Positions 33,090 to 42,436 of a DNA stretch of 64,000 nt are shown here, one piece after another. The position numbers and the translations under genes are program-made. Origin of the DNA: Oceanihabitans sp. 2_MG-2023 (GTDB lineage: Bacteria > Bacteroidota > Bacteroidia > Flavobacteriales > Flavobacteriaceae). How positions within the stretch are numbered: position 1 is the first letter of the stretch; each line of letters starts with the position of its first letter. The notes under the pieces are model-generated. The model saw only the letters and a list, made by a program, of their open reading frames with translations. It searched no databases and was not told the origin of the DNA. The stretch is from assembly GCF_030547245.1 (NCBI RefSeq), contig NZ_JAUOQT010000004.1, forward strand, positions 412,128 to 476,127, given 5' to 3'.

Positions 33090-34355
33090 ATGATTAATGA
33101 TAAGGTGTTATCTATTATTTTAGGTGGAGGACAAGGCTCCAGATTATATCCATTAACTGCAGACAGATCTAAACCAGCTGTTCCAATAGCAGGAAAATAT
33201 AGATTGGTCGATATTCCAATTTCTAACTGTATTAATTCCGATATTAAAAGAATGTATGTTTTAACACAGTTTAATTCAGCTTCTTTAAATAAACATATAA
33301 AAAATACCTATCACTTTAGTTTCTTTAGTTCAGCTTTTGTAGATGTTTTGGCTGCAGAGCAAACCATGCAGAGTGATAAGTGGTTTCAAGGTACTGCAGA
33401 TGCAGTAAGACAAAGTATGCATCATGTTTTAAGTAATGATTTTAAATATGCTTTAATACTTTCTGGAGATCAATTGTATAATATGGATTTGCAAGATATG
33501 ATCGATAAGCACGAAGCAAGTAATGCAGAAATTACTATTGCAACTTATCCTGTAAATGCAAGTGATGCTACAGGTTTTGGGCTTTTAAAAACTGATGATG
33601 ATAATATTATTACTTCTTTTATAGAGAAACCAGCGGCCGATTTATTACCAGATTGGACATCAGATGTTAGTGAAGATATGAAAAAAGAAGGTAGAAATTA
33701 TCTAGCTTCTATGGGGATTTACATTTTTAATAGAGATCTTTTAGTCAAATTAATGGAAAATCCTGATACAAACGATTTTGGGAAAGAAATTATTCCGCAA
33801 TCTATTCATGAGCATAAAACACTTAGTTATCAATATGAAGGATACTGGACAGACATTGGAACCATTGAATCTTTTTTTGATGCTAATTTAGGTCTAACAG
33901 ATGATATTCCTAAGTTTAACTTATATGCAGACGATAGAGTATACACAAGAGCAAGAATATTGCCTACTTCTAAAATTTCTGGAACACTTTTAAATAAGAC
34001 TGTAATTTCAGATGGTTGTATTATACATGCAGCTAAAATTGAAAGAAGTGTGATTGGTATTCGTTCTCGAATTGGTAAAGAATCCGTTGTCTTAAATACT
34101 TATATGATGGGTAACGATTCTTATGAATCTTTAAAAACAATTGAAGAAAATAAAATTGTAAACCTTTTAGGGATAGGAGATAGATGCTATATAAATAATT
34201 GTATTGTAGATAAAAACTGTAGAATTGGTGATGATGTTAAAATAGAAGGTGGTAAACATTTAAAAGATATTGAAACCGATGATTATTTAGTAAAAGATGG
34301 AATAGTTGTTATTAAAAAAGGAGCAACAATTCCAAAAGGAACAATCATAAAATAA
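33090..34355 (+). CDS. glgC: Glucose-1-phosphate adenylyltransferase
   Basis: A 421-residue enzyme that makes ADP-glucose, the substrate of GlgA, and is usually the allosterically controlled step of glycogen synthesis. Seen: the nucleotide-binding ILGGGQGSRLYPLTADRSKP at the N-terminus, GKYRLVDIPISNCINS, the WFQGTADAVRQ motif, a glucose-1-phosphate region with SFIEKPA, and the C-terminal left-handed beta-helix repeats (residues ~300-420). It follows glgA by 7 bp and precedes glgB by 25 bp. Confidence 0.95.
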   Translation: MINDKVLSIILGGGQGSRLYPLTADRSKPAVPIAGKYRLVDIPISNCINSDIKRMYVLTQFNSASLNKHIKNTYHFSFFSSAFVDVLAAEQTMQSDKWFQGTADAVRQSMHHVLSNDFKYALILSGDQLYNMDLQDMIDKHEASNAEITIATYPVNASDATGFGLLKTDDDNIITSFIEKPAADLLPDWTSDVSEDMKKEGRNYLASMGIYIFNRDLLVKLMENPDTNDFGKEIIPQSIHEHKTLSYQYEGYWTDIGTIESFFDANLGLTDDIPKFNLYADDRVYTRARILPTSKISGTLLNKTVISDGCIIHAAKIERSVIGIRSRIGKESVVLNTYMMGNDSYESLKTIEENKIVNLLGIGDRCYINNCIVDKNCRIGDDVKIEGGKHLKDIETDDYLVKDGIVVIKKGATIPKGTIIK

Positions 34356-34380
34356 TAGTATACTTACCTAAAAACAACAT

Positions 34381-36288
34381 ATGTCTAAAGTAATAGCGCA
34401 TAGCTTATTTACAGATTTTGATATTAATTTATTTAAATCCGGAAAACATTATAAACTTTACGAAAAATTTGGATCACATATAACCACTTTAAATGGAGTA
34501 GAAGGAACTTATTTTTCAGTTTGGGCACCAACAGCAAAATACGTTTCGGTTATTGGTGATTTTAATTATTGGCAAGAAGGAGAACACCAATTAAATGTAC
34601 GTTGGGACGAAAGTGGTATTTGGGAAGGTTTTATTCCAAACATAGGTAAAGGAACTACCTATAAATATAAAATTGAAAGCCATAATAATGGTATTAAAAC
34701 CGAAAAAGCAGACCCTTATGCTAGACGCTATGAACACAACCCAAAAACAGCATCTATAGTTTGGGAAGATGAATATGGTTGGAAAGATTCTAAATGGATG
34801 AAATCTCGAAAGAAAAAAAATGCATTAGATGCACCATTTTCTGTTTACGAAGTGCATTTAGGTTCTTGGAAAAAACAAATCGAAGAAAATCGATTCCTTT
34901 CTTACGTAGAATTAGCAGATCAATTAGTGAATTATGTAAAAGAAATGAACTTTACGCATGTAGAGCTTATGCCAATTATGGAGTTTCCTTACGATCCAAG
35001 TTGGGGCTATCAAGTTACTGGCTATTTTGCACCAACATCAAGATTTGGTTATCCAGAAGAATTTAAACTTTTAGTCGATAAATTACACCAAAATGATATC
35101 GGCATTTTATTAGATTGGGTACCATCCCATTTTCCTGAAGACGCTCACGGTTTAGGCTTTTTTGATGGTTCTTGTTTATACGAACATCCAGATAAACGCA
35201 AAGGCTATCATCAAGACTGGAAAAGCCTTATTTTTAATTACGAACGTAATGAGGTAAAATCTTTTCTAATTAGCAATGCTTTGTTTTGGTTAGACCAATA
35301 TCATGCAGACGGATTACGTGTAGATGCTGTAGCATCCATGCTATTTTTAGATTATTCTAGAGAAGAAGGTGAATGGGAACCTAACCAATATGGAGGTCGT
35401 GAAAATTTAGCAGCTATTGCTTTCATGAAAGACTTAAACGAAGCTATTTACGGTACATTTCCAGATGTGCAATCTATAGCAGAAGAATCTACATCTTTTC
35501 CAGGTGTTTCTAAACCAGTATTTTTAGGAGGATTAGGATTTGGAATGAAATGGATGATGGGATGGATGCACGATACACTTCAGTATTTTGCTAAAGAACC
35601 AGTATATAGAAAACACCATCAAAACGATTTAACTTTTAGCATGACTTATGCATTTTCCGAAAACTTTATGCTACCATTAAGTCACGATGAAGTAGTCTAT
35701 GGTAAAAAATCGATACTAAATAGAATGCCGGGAGACGAATGGCAAAAATTCGCTAATTTACGTTTGTTATATAGTTATATGTTTACGCATCCAGGAACAA
35801 AACTATTGTTTCAAGGAGCAGAATTTGGCCAAAGTGAAGAATGGAATTTTGAAACAAGCTTAGATTGGCATTTATTACAATACAAACCTCATAAAGGTGT
35901 ACAAAAACTAATAAAAGACTTAAATGCGCTCTATAAATTAGAACCCGCTTTACACCAAAATCAATTCACACAAGATGGTTTTGAATGGATAGACTATAAC
36001 GACGCCGAAAATTCGGTTCTAGTATATATTAGAAAAGGAAAAAAAGCAAAAGATAATTTAATTATTGCTTGTAATATGACTCCTGTACCTAGAGAGAATT
36101 ATCGTATTGGGCTTCCAAAAAAAGGAAAACTTAAAGAAGTTTTTAATAGCAACGAGAAAGAATATTTTGGAACTGGAGATTTTAAGAATAAAGTAGTAAC
36201 ATCTCAAACAAAAAATTGGCAGTTTAGAAAGCATTCTGTTGCAGTTAATATTCCTCCTTTAACCATGGTTGCTTTTAAATATCAATAA
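34381..36288 (+). CDS. glgB: 1,4-alpha-glucan branching enzyme
   Basis: A 635-residue GH13 enzyme that creates alpha-1,6 branches in glycogen. N-terminal CBM48 (residues ~35-125, TYFSVWAPTAKYVSVIGDFN), then a catalytic barrel: FTHVELMPIMEFPYDPSWG, nucleophile Asp in ADGLRVDAVASM, acid/base Glu in SIAEESTSFPG, and the transition-state site in LPLSHDEVVYGKKS. A C-terminal beta domain closes it. The length matches branching enzymes with a single CBM48. It lies in the glg operon, 25 bp after glgC. Confidence 0.95.
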   Translation: MSKVIAHSLFTDFDINLFKSGKHYKLYEKFGSHITTLNGVEGTYFSVWAPTAKYVSVIGDFNYWQEGEHQLNVRWDESGIWEGFIPNIGKGTTYKYKIESHNNGIKTEKADPYARRYEHNPKTASIVWEDEYGWKDSKWMKSRKKKNALDAPFSVYEVHLGSWKKQIEENRFLSYVELADQLVNYVKEMNFTHVELMPIMEFPYDPSWGYQVTGYFAPTSRFGYPEEFKLLVDKLHQNDIGILLDWVPSHFPEDAHGLGFFDGSCLYEHPDKRKGYHQDWKSLIFNYERNEVKSFLISNALFWLDQYHADGLRVDAVASMLFLDYSREEGEWEPNQYGGRENLAAIAFMKDLNEAIYGTFPDVQSIAEESTSFPGVSKPVFLGGLGFGMKWMMGWMHDTLQYFAKEPVYRKHHQNDLTFSMTYAFSENFMLPLSHDEVVYGKKSILNRMPGDEWQKFANLRLLYSYMFTHPGTKLLFQGAEFGQSEEWNFETSLDWHLLQYKPHKGVQKLIKDLNALYKLEPALHQNQFTQDGFEWIDYNDAENSVLVYIRKGKKAKDNLIIACNMTPVPRENYRIGLPKKGKLKEVFNSNEKEYFGTGDFKNKVVTSQTKNWQFRKHSVAVNIPPLTMVAFKYQ

Positions 36289-36443
36289 ATATATATCTCA
36301 TTTTAAGGCTTACATATTAGATATTTAATAAAAAAATGAAACTAAAACGATGTAGTTAACAATTAGTTATAACTACTATTGCTTTAGTTTTTTTTTCACC
36401 ATTATTTTATGTTTTTTTACATACCTATTTAAAAGATTACTTG

Positions 36444-38852
36444 ATGATTGTAAATACAGAATTAGAACAAAAAGGGAATTTATTTCCTTCGAAAATTATA
36501 AAATTTAAAAAAGATGTAGACACATTATTCTTTTATACAGAGAACAATGTAATACTACAATTAAAAGTATTAAGAGATAGTGTATTTCGTTTTCGATATA
36601 CAACAACTGGAACTTTTGAAAACGATTTCTCATATGCTATAACCAAATATGCAAGTACTGGTTATAATAAGCTTGAAATTGAAGAAAAAGAGGAGTATTA
36701 TGAAGTTTCTACTTTAAAATTAATTTGTAGAATTTCTAAAGAAAATTTAGGCGTTTCTTTATATGACGCTTTAGATATGACGCTTGTTAATCAAGACGAA
36801 ATTGGTTTTCACTGGGAAGAAAGTTATGAATTTGGTGGGAACATTGTAAAAATGAGTAAAGTGGTTAACGAGCGTGAAAGTTATTTTGGGCTTGGTGATA
36901 AACCAGAACATTTAAATTTAAAAGGAAAACGATTTCAAAATTGGGTTACAGATTCTTATGCTTTTGGTAAAGAAACAGATCCTATTTATAAAGCAATTCC
37001 GTTTTTTACAGGATTACATCACAATAAAGCCTACGGAATCTTTTTTGATAATACTTTTCGTTCGTATTTCGATTTTGGTCAAGAAAGAAGAAATGTAACT
37101 AGTTTTTGGGCGCAAGGAGGAGAAATGGATTACTATTTTATCTATGGACCAAAAATTCAAACAGTTGTAGAAAAATATACAGATTTAACAGGTAAACCAC
37201 ATCAATTGCCTCCACTTTGGGCTTTAGGATTTCATCAATGTAAATGGAGTTATTACCCGGAAGCTAATGTAAAAGAAATCACCAATAAATTTAGAGAACT
37301 ACAAATACCATGTGATGCTATTTATTTAGATATCGATTACATGGATGGTTTTAGATGCTTTACTTGGAACAAAGAGTACTTTCCAGATCCCAAGCGTATG
37401 GTAAAAGAATTAGCAGATGATGGTTTTAAAACCGTTGCTATTATTGATCCAGGAATAAAAATTGACGACGAATATTCGGTGTTTAAAGAAGCACTAGATA
37501 AAGATTATTTTTGCAAACGTGCAGATGGTCCATATATGAAAGGTAAAGTTTGGCCTGGAGAATGTTATTTTCCAGATTTTACAAAACCTGAAGTTCGTGA
37601 TTGGTGGTCAGGATTATTTCAAGAGCTTATTGAAGACGTAGGTATTCAAGGTGTTTGGAATGATATGAATGAACCAGCAGTTATGGAAGTGCCAAATAAA
37701 ACATTTCCTGACGATGTACGCCATGATTATGATGGTAACCCTTGTAGCCATAGAAAAGCACATAATGTGTATGGTATGCAAATGGCAAGAGCTACGTATC
37801 ATGGTTTAAAAAAGTTTAATTATCCAAAACGACCATTTGTAATTACTAGAGCTGCATATTCTGGTACTCAACGTTATACTTCTACTTGGACAGGTGATAA
37901 TGTTGCAACTTGGGAGCATCTATGGATTGCAAACGTACAAGCACAACGTATGTCAATGTCTGGTTTTAGTTTTGCAGGTAGTGATATTGGAGGGTTTGCC
38001 GAACAACCTCAAGGCGAATTATTTACACGTTGGATTCAATTAGGAATTTTCCACCCTTTTTGTCGTGTGCATTCTTCTGGAGATCATGGTGATCAAGAAC
38101 CATGGGCTTTTGATGAGGATGTAACAGATATTGTTAGAAAATTTATTGAATTAAGATACCAACTACTTCCATATTTATATACCTGTTTTTGGAATTTAGT
38201 AGAACATGGTACACCAATTCTTCAATCTTTAGTAATGTTCGATCAAGAAGATACGCAAACACATTATAGAACAGACGAATTTGTTTTTGGTAATCACATA
38301 TTAGCATGTCCTATTTTAGAACCTAATGCTAAAGGAAGACGCATGTATATACCAAGAGGTAATTGGTATAATATATGGACAGACGAGATCGTAGAAGGAG
38401 GTAAAGAAAAATGGGTAGATGCAGAAATAGATAGTATGCCAATTTTTATAAAAGCAGGAGCTGTTATACCAAAATATCCGGTACAACAATATGTTGGTGA
38501 AAAAAATATAGAAGAACTTACTCTAGATATTTATTATACAGAAGGAAAAGAAAGTTCGCAATTATTTGATGATGCACATGATGGTTATGATTATACAAAA
38601 GGACGTTATAGTTTTAGAACTATTAAACTTACTGGTAAATCTAATGAGCTAATTTTGCAACAACATAAAGAAGGAAAATACGAAGCATCTTACCAATCGT
38701 TCAAATTAAATATTCATGGCCTACCTTTTAAAATTGAAGAAATAGAGGTTGACAATGAAATAATTCCATTAAATCATTTACATGAAAATGGAACTTCTTA
38801 TATGTTAGTAGATAAGAATTTTAGTGAAATTCATATAAAGGGAAGTCGTTAA
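36444..38852 (+). CDS. GH31 family alpha-glucosidase, fourth gene of glycogen operon
   Basis: An 802-residue glycoside hydrolase of family 31. The catalytic nucleophile is in GVWNDMNEPAVME (the GH31 WxDMNE signature) and the acid/base region follows at TSTWTGDNVATWEHL and SGFSFAGSDIGGF. The N-terminal galactose-mutarotase-like domain (~1-220) and C-terminal beta domains are in normal order. No signal peptide is present, so it is cytoplasmic, where it would trim maltose-type oligosaccharides released from glycogen. It lies 155 bp after glgB with no terminator between, so it is likely the last gene of the operon. I use ATG 36444; a preceding in-frame TTG at 36441 changes one residue only. Confidence 0.92.
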   Translation: MIVNTELEQKGNLFPSKIIKFKKDVDTLFFYTENNVILQLKVLRDSVFRFRYTTTGTFENDFSYAITKYASTGYNKLEIEEKEEYYEVSTLKLICRISKENLGVSLYDALDMTLVNQDEIGFHWEESYEFGGNIVKMSKVVNERESYFGLGDKPEHLNLKGKRFQNWVTDSYAFGKETDPIYKAIPFFTGLHHNKAYGIFFDNTFRSYFDFGQERRNVTSFWAQGGEMDYYFIYGPKIQTVVEKYTDLTGKPHQLPPLWALGFHQCKWSYYPEANVKEITNKFRELQIPCDAIYLDIDYMDGFRCFTWNKEYFPDPKRMVKELADDGFKTVAIIDPGIKIDDEYSVFKEALDKDYFCKRADGPYMKGKVWPGECYFPDFTKPEVRDWWSGLFQELIEDVGIQGVWNDMNEPAVMEVPNKTFPDDVRHDYDGNPCSHRKAHNVYGMQMARATYHGLKKFNYPKRPFVITRAAYSGTQRYTSTWTGDNVATWEHLWIANVQAQRMSMSGFSFAGSDIGGFAEQPQGELFTRWIQLGIFHPFCRVHSSGDHGDQEPWAFDEDVTDIVRKFIELRYQLLPYLYTCFWNLVEHGTPILQSLVMFDQEDTQTHYRTDEFVFGNHILACPILEPNAKGRRMYIPRGNWYNIWTDEIVEGGKEKWVDAEIDSMPIFIKAGAVIPKYPVQQYVGEKNIEELTLDIYYTEGKESSQLFDDAHDGYDYTKGRYSFRTIKLTGKSNELILQQHKEGKYEASYQSFKLNIHGLPFKIEEIEVDNEIIPLNHLHENGTSYMLVDKNFSEIHIKGSR

Positions 38853-38965
38853 TAGGATTTATTTGTATTCTATCGGTATTGTTGCTATTAATATAGTGTA
38901 GTTGTATACTGATTTAGGAACAGTTTTTGTAAATTTATAGTCAATATTTAAAACACTTACCTAAA

Positions 38966-39802
38966 ATGAAATTTAAAAATACAATAATTGCATGCGGTAC
39001 AATTGTAGTTTTTCTGTCTTGCGCAACAAACCCTTTTACAGGAAAACAAACTATGGCATTAGTGCCAAATTCGCAATTGTTTCCAACTGCATTTGCTCAA
39101 TATAATCAAGTATTATCCGAAAGTAATGTAGAAACTGGAACTGCTAGAGCAGATATGATTACTAGAGTCGGTCAACGTATTGCTGTTGCTGCAGAGCGTT
39201 GGTTAAATGCTAATGGCCATCAAGGATATTTAGCAGATTATAAATGGGAATATAACCTCATTAATGATGCTACTGTAAATGCGTGGTGTATGCCAGGTGG
39301 GAAAATAGTATTCTATACAGGAATATTACCAATTGCACAAAGCGAAACTGGTGTTGCAGCAATAATGGGACATGAGGTAGCTCATGCATTAGCAAACCAC
39401 GGGCAACAACGTATGAGTGCTGCTTATATACAACAAGGAGTTGCAATTGCAGGAAATATAGCAATACAAAATGAGCAAGATAGAAACACTTTTAATCAAT
39501 ATTATGGTATTGGTTCACAAGTAGGAGTTATGCTGCCTTTTAGTAGAAGTCATGAAACCGAAGCAGATAAAATTGGTTTATATTTAATGGGAATTGCTGG
39601 GTATAATCCTACAGAAGCTTCTAATCTTTGGGTTAGAATGAAAGAAAACAGTGGAGGAGAAGCACCACCAGAAATATTAAGTACGCATCCATCTAATGAT
39701 AGCAGAATTGCTAACTTAAAAGCATTAGCACCTCAAGCTATTGCCGAATCTAAAAAGTTTGGGGTACAATCATTCCGACCAATTACTAGTTTTTCGTACT
39801 AA
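38966..39802 (+). CDS. M48 family metallopeptidase (lipoprotein)
   Basis: A 278-residue zinc peptidase. It is an exported lipoprotein: MKFKNTIIACGTIVVFLSC then ATNPFTGKQ. The zinc-binding HExxH-type motif is in MGHEVAHALANHG (HEVAH), and the third ligand Glu is in SRSHETEADKIG. It resembles the BepA/LoiP/YggG group that degrades or helps fold outer-membrane proteins. A normal-length enzyme. A terminator with a T-run directly abuts the start codon of the next gene. Confidence 0.9.
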   Translation: MKFKNTIIACGTIVVFLSCATNPFTGKQTMALVPNSQLFPTAFAQYNQVLSESNVETGTARADMITRVGQRIAVAAERWLNANGHQGYLADYKWEYNLINDATVNAWCMPGGKIVFYTGILPIAQSETGVAAIMGHEVAHALANHGQQRMSAAYIQQGVAIAGNIAIQNEQDRNTFNQYYGIGSQVGVMLPFSRSHETEADKIGLYLMGIAGYNPTEASNLWVRMKENSGGEAPPEILSTHPSNDSRIANLKALAPQAIAESKKFGVQSFRPITSFSY

Positions 39803-39825
39803 TTAAAAATATTTGTTTACTTTAG

Positions 39826-39855
39826 AAGCTGCTCCAAAAAAGAGCAGCTTTTTTT
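39826..39855 (+). terminator. Terminator of the M48 gene, abutting the MFS start codon
   Basis: AAGCTGCTC (39826-39834) pairs with GAGCAGCTT (39842-39850) with a 7-base loop and a T-run (39851-39855) that is followed at once by the ATG of the MFS transporter gene. Confidence 0.9.
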
Positions 39856-41154
39856 ATGAATAAACTTGAAAAAGGAAGTCAGAAACTTCTAAATGCCTGG
39901 GCATTTTACGATTGGGCAAACTCGGTGTATACACTTACCATTGCATCTTCCATCTTTCCTATATTTTATTCTGCCTTATTTCTTAGCGAAATTAAAACAG
40001 TACATGCTTTTGGTATGGATTTTAAAAGTACAGCATTAATAACTTATGTTACAGCTTTTACTTTTTTAGTGGTAACTTTTACATCACCAATTCTATCTGG
40101 TATTGCTGATTATGTTGGTAATAAAAAGAATTTTATGAAGTTCTTTTGTTATGTTGGTGGTTTTGGTTGCATAGGTTTATACTGGTTTAGTATAGAAAAT
40201 ATACACTTAAGTTTACTGTTCTATTTTATGGGCTTAATAGGGTATTGGGGAAGTTTGGTTTTTTACAATTCCTATTTACCAGATATTGCATTCCCTGAAC
40301 AACAAGATAGTATTAGTGCCAAAGGATTTAGCTTTGGTTATATTGGTAGCGTTTTGTTATTGATAATCAATTTAGCAATGGTTATGACTCAAGAAACGGG
40401 TGAAGAAAAAATGCAAATGATGCGTTACTCTTTTATAACTGTTGGTTTATGGTGGGTTTTATTTAGTCAATACACTTTTTATATTTTACCAAAAGGAGTT
40501 TCTTCTGGTCATAAAGTAACTAAAGCTATTGTTTTTAATGGTTTAAAAGAATTACAAATTGTTTGGAGTCAATTAAAACAAAATCTTAGGCTAAAAAGAT
40601 ATTTAGTAGCTTTTTTTGTGTTCAGTATGGCTGTGCAAACTATTATGTTAGTTGCTGTATATTTTGGTGAAGAAGAAATAGCTTGGGGAACTGATGGTGA
40701 AAAAACAACAGGACTAATTGTAAGTATATTAGTAATTCAAGTAGTAGCGATACTTGGTGCTTATTTAACCTCTAAAGCTTCATCTAAATTTGGAAACATT
40801 AAAACTTTAATTGTTGTTAATTTTGTTTGGATGGCATTGTGTTTTTATGCCTATTTTATGCAAACCCCATTTCAGTTTTATTTAGCGGCAGGTTTTGTTG
40901 GTTTAGTAATGGGAGGTATTCAAAGTTTAGCCCGTTCTACTTATTCTAAATTTCTACCAGAAACAGAGGATACGACATCGTATTTTAGTTTTTATGATGT
41001 AGCCGAAAAAATAGGAATTGTTATTGGAATGGTAATATTTGCAACTATAGACCAAATAACAGGTAGCATGCGTAATGCCATACTATTTTTATTTGTTTTC
41101 TTTTTAATAGGAATAGTTCTCTTGTTTAGGGTTCCTAAAGAAGATATAAATTAA
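39856..41154 (+). CDS. MFS transporter of the vacuole-effluxer/Atg22-like (UMF1) type
   Basis: A 432-residue protein with twelve predicted transmembrane helices. The N-terminal signature is LLNAWAFYDWANSVYTLTI, seen in UMF1/Atg22-like MFS proteins of bacteria, and the middle of the protein has a SISAKGFSFGYIGSVLL segment after the fourth to fifth helix. The substrate is unknown; yeast Atg22 exports amino acids. The start at 39856 touches the T-run of the upstream terminator, leaving no room for a normal leader, and no in-frame alternative ATG fits before MDFK at residue 55. Confidence 0.85.
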   Translation: MNKLEKGSQKLLNAWAFYDWANSVYTLTIASSIFPIFYSALFLSEIKTVHAFGMDFKSTALITYVTAFTFLVVTFTSPILSGIADYVGNKKNFMKFFCYVGGFGCIGLYWFSIENIHLSLLFYFMGLIGYWGSLVFYNSYLPDIAFPEQQDSISAKGFSFGYIGSVLLLIINLAMVMTQETGEEKMQMMRYSFITVGLWWVLFSQYTFYILPKGVSSGHKVTKAIVFNGLKELQIVWSQLKQNLRLKRYLVAFFVFSMAVQTIMLVAVYFGEEEIAWGTDGEKTTGLIVSILVIQVVAILGAYLTSKASSKFGNIKTLIVVNFVWMALCFYAYFMQTPFQFYLAAGFVGLVMGGIQSLARSTYSKFLPETEDTTSYFSFYDVAEKIGIVIGMVIFATIDQITGSMRNAILFLFVFFLIGIVLLFRVPKEDIN

Positions 41155-41204
41155 ATTATTTCACTAAGTTTGTTTATATTATAAATTAAATTAACAATAT
41201 GTTT

Positions 41205-42374
41205 ATGAAAAACTTAAAAATTGCTAGTGTTTTTATTTTATCACTATTTATGCTTGTTGTTTTGTCTTGTAATGATGAACCATTAGAAGGGGATTTTGTC
41301 ACAGATGGTGGAGGTGATGTTACATGTGTAGAAGCAACTCAAACTCTTTCAACTGCTTCTGCAGCTTATGGAACAACTCCAACAGACGATGCTAATTATG
41401 CAGTTGTTTGTAATGCGTATGCAGCTGCATTACAAGATGTTATTACAGCTTGTGGCGATGATACTGGAGGAATACAAACGCTATTAGATGCGTTAAATTG
41501 CCCGGCTATTACAGAAGATTGTGCAACTGCACAAGAAACAACAAGTAGTGCAGAATTAGCTTACACAGCAGATACTACAAATAATAATTTATGTTTAGCC
41601 TATAAAACTGCTCTAGAAAATGAAATTGCTCTTTGTGGTGATGCAGATGGAAGTTTACAAAGTACTTTAGATGGGTTGGATTGTGAAACTACTAATTCAG
41701 AAGATTTATTATTAAAAGAAATGATCTGGACAGAATTAGATGGTACAAGCTATACCGATACGTTCTCTTATGATGGAAATAAATTAACATCTATTACAGA
41801 AAACGGAGATTTAGTTAATACGTATATATATGAAAGTGATGTATTAACTAGAATTAATAGTTATGAAGATGGTAGTATCCTCGACTATGTGATACCAGAA
41901 TACAATGCAGATGATGAATTGATTTCGTACGTTGTATATATTACTAATGGTAATGAAGGTTTAAAATTTGACCTTACCTATAATACCAACGGAACCATTA
42001 CGGAAAGGAAGTATAGTGGAGACCATGTATCTCAAACTAGCTTTCTTAGTGAGACAATAATTACTATGGAAAATAATCAAATTATAGCAGAAAGCTATGA
42101 TGATGGTACAGATTCTGTTTATGCTTATGACACCCGAAATGGGATGTTTAAAAATATTTCTAATTTACGTACGCTAAACTTAATTAACATAGATTTCTCA
42201 GGCTATATAGATGGTGGATTTAATAATCTTATATCATTAACAGAAGATGTTAATGGTACTCCTGTTGTATATGAGAATTATGAGTATACGTATAACTCTA
42301 GTAATTATCCTGTAAGTTCTAATGATTATATAGAAGGAGATTTAGATTCAACAAGAGAGTATATCTACGAATAA
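41205..42374 (+). CDS. Lipoprotein with a duplicated ~60-residue Cys-containing module
   Basis: A 389-residue exported lipoprotein with lipobox LVVLSC (start ATG 41205; an in-frame ATG at 41199 adds two residues). Residues ~33-90 and ~93-150 are two copies of one module: a Cys near its start, an AAYGTTPTDDANY or LAYTADTTNNNL segment, a Cys, a helix (AYAAALQDVITACGDD / AYKTALENEIALCGDAD), then LDALNC or LDGLDC. Four cysteines per copy suggest disulfides. The remaining ~230 residues are beta-rich (DTFSYDGNKLTSI, YIYESDVLTRI) and look like short YD-type repeats. A -7 box TAAGTTTG (41165-41172) precedes it. No function is known. Confidence 0.78.
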   Translation: MKNLKIASVFILSLFMLVVLSCNDEPLEGDFVTDGGGDVTCVEATQTLSTASAAYGTTPTDDANYAVVCNAYAAALQDVITACGDDTGGIQTLLDALNCPAITEDCATAQETTSSAELAYTADTTNNNLCLAYKTALENEIALCGDADGSLQSTLDGLDCETTNSEDLLLKEMIWTELDGTSYTDTFSYDGNKLTSITENGDLVNTYIYESDVLTRINSYEDGSILDYVIPEYNADDELISYVVYITNGNEGLKFDLTYNTNGTITERKYSGDHVSQTSFLSETIITMENNQIIAESYDDGTDSVYAYDTRNGMFKNISNLRTLNLINIDFSGYIDGGFNNLISLTEDVNGTPVVYENYEYTYNSSNYPVSSNDYIEGDLDSTREYIYE

Positions 42375-42390
42375 TCTTTTTTAAAACATA

Positions 42391-42422
42391 AAAAAAGCCA
42401 CTCTATTTGAATGGCTTTTTTT
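42391..42422. terminator. Bidirectional rho-independent terminator
   Basis: AAAAAAGCCA (42391-42400) pairs with TGGCTTTTTT (42412-42421) around a CTCTATTTGAA loop. It separates the convergent lipoprotein gene (+) and the GIN-domain gene (-). Confidence 0.85.
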
Positions 42423-42436
42423 TATGTCATTATTTT

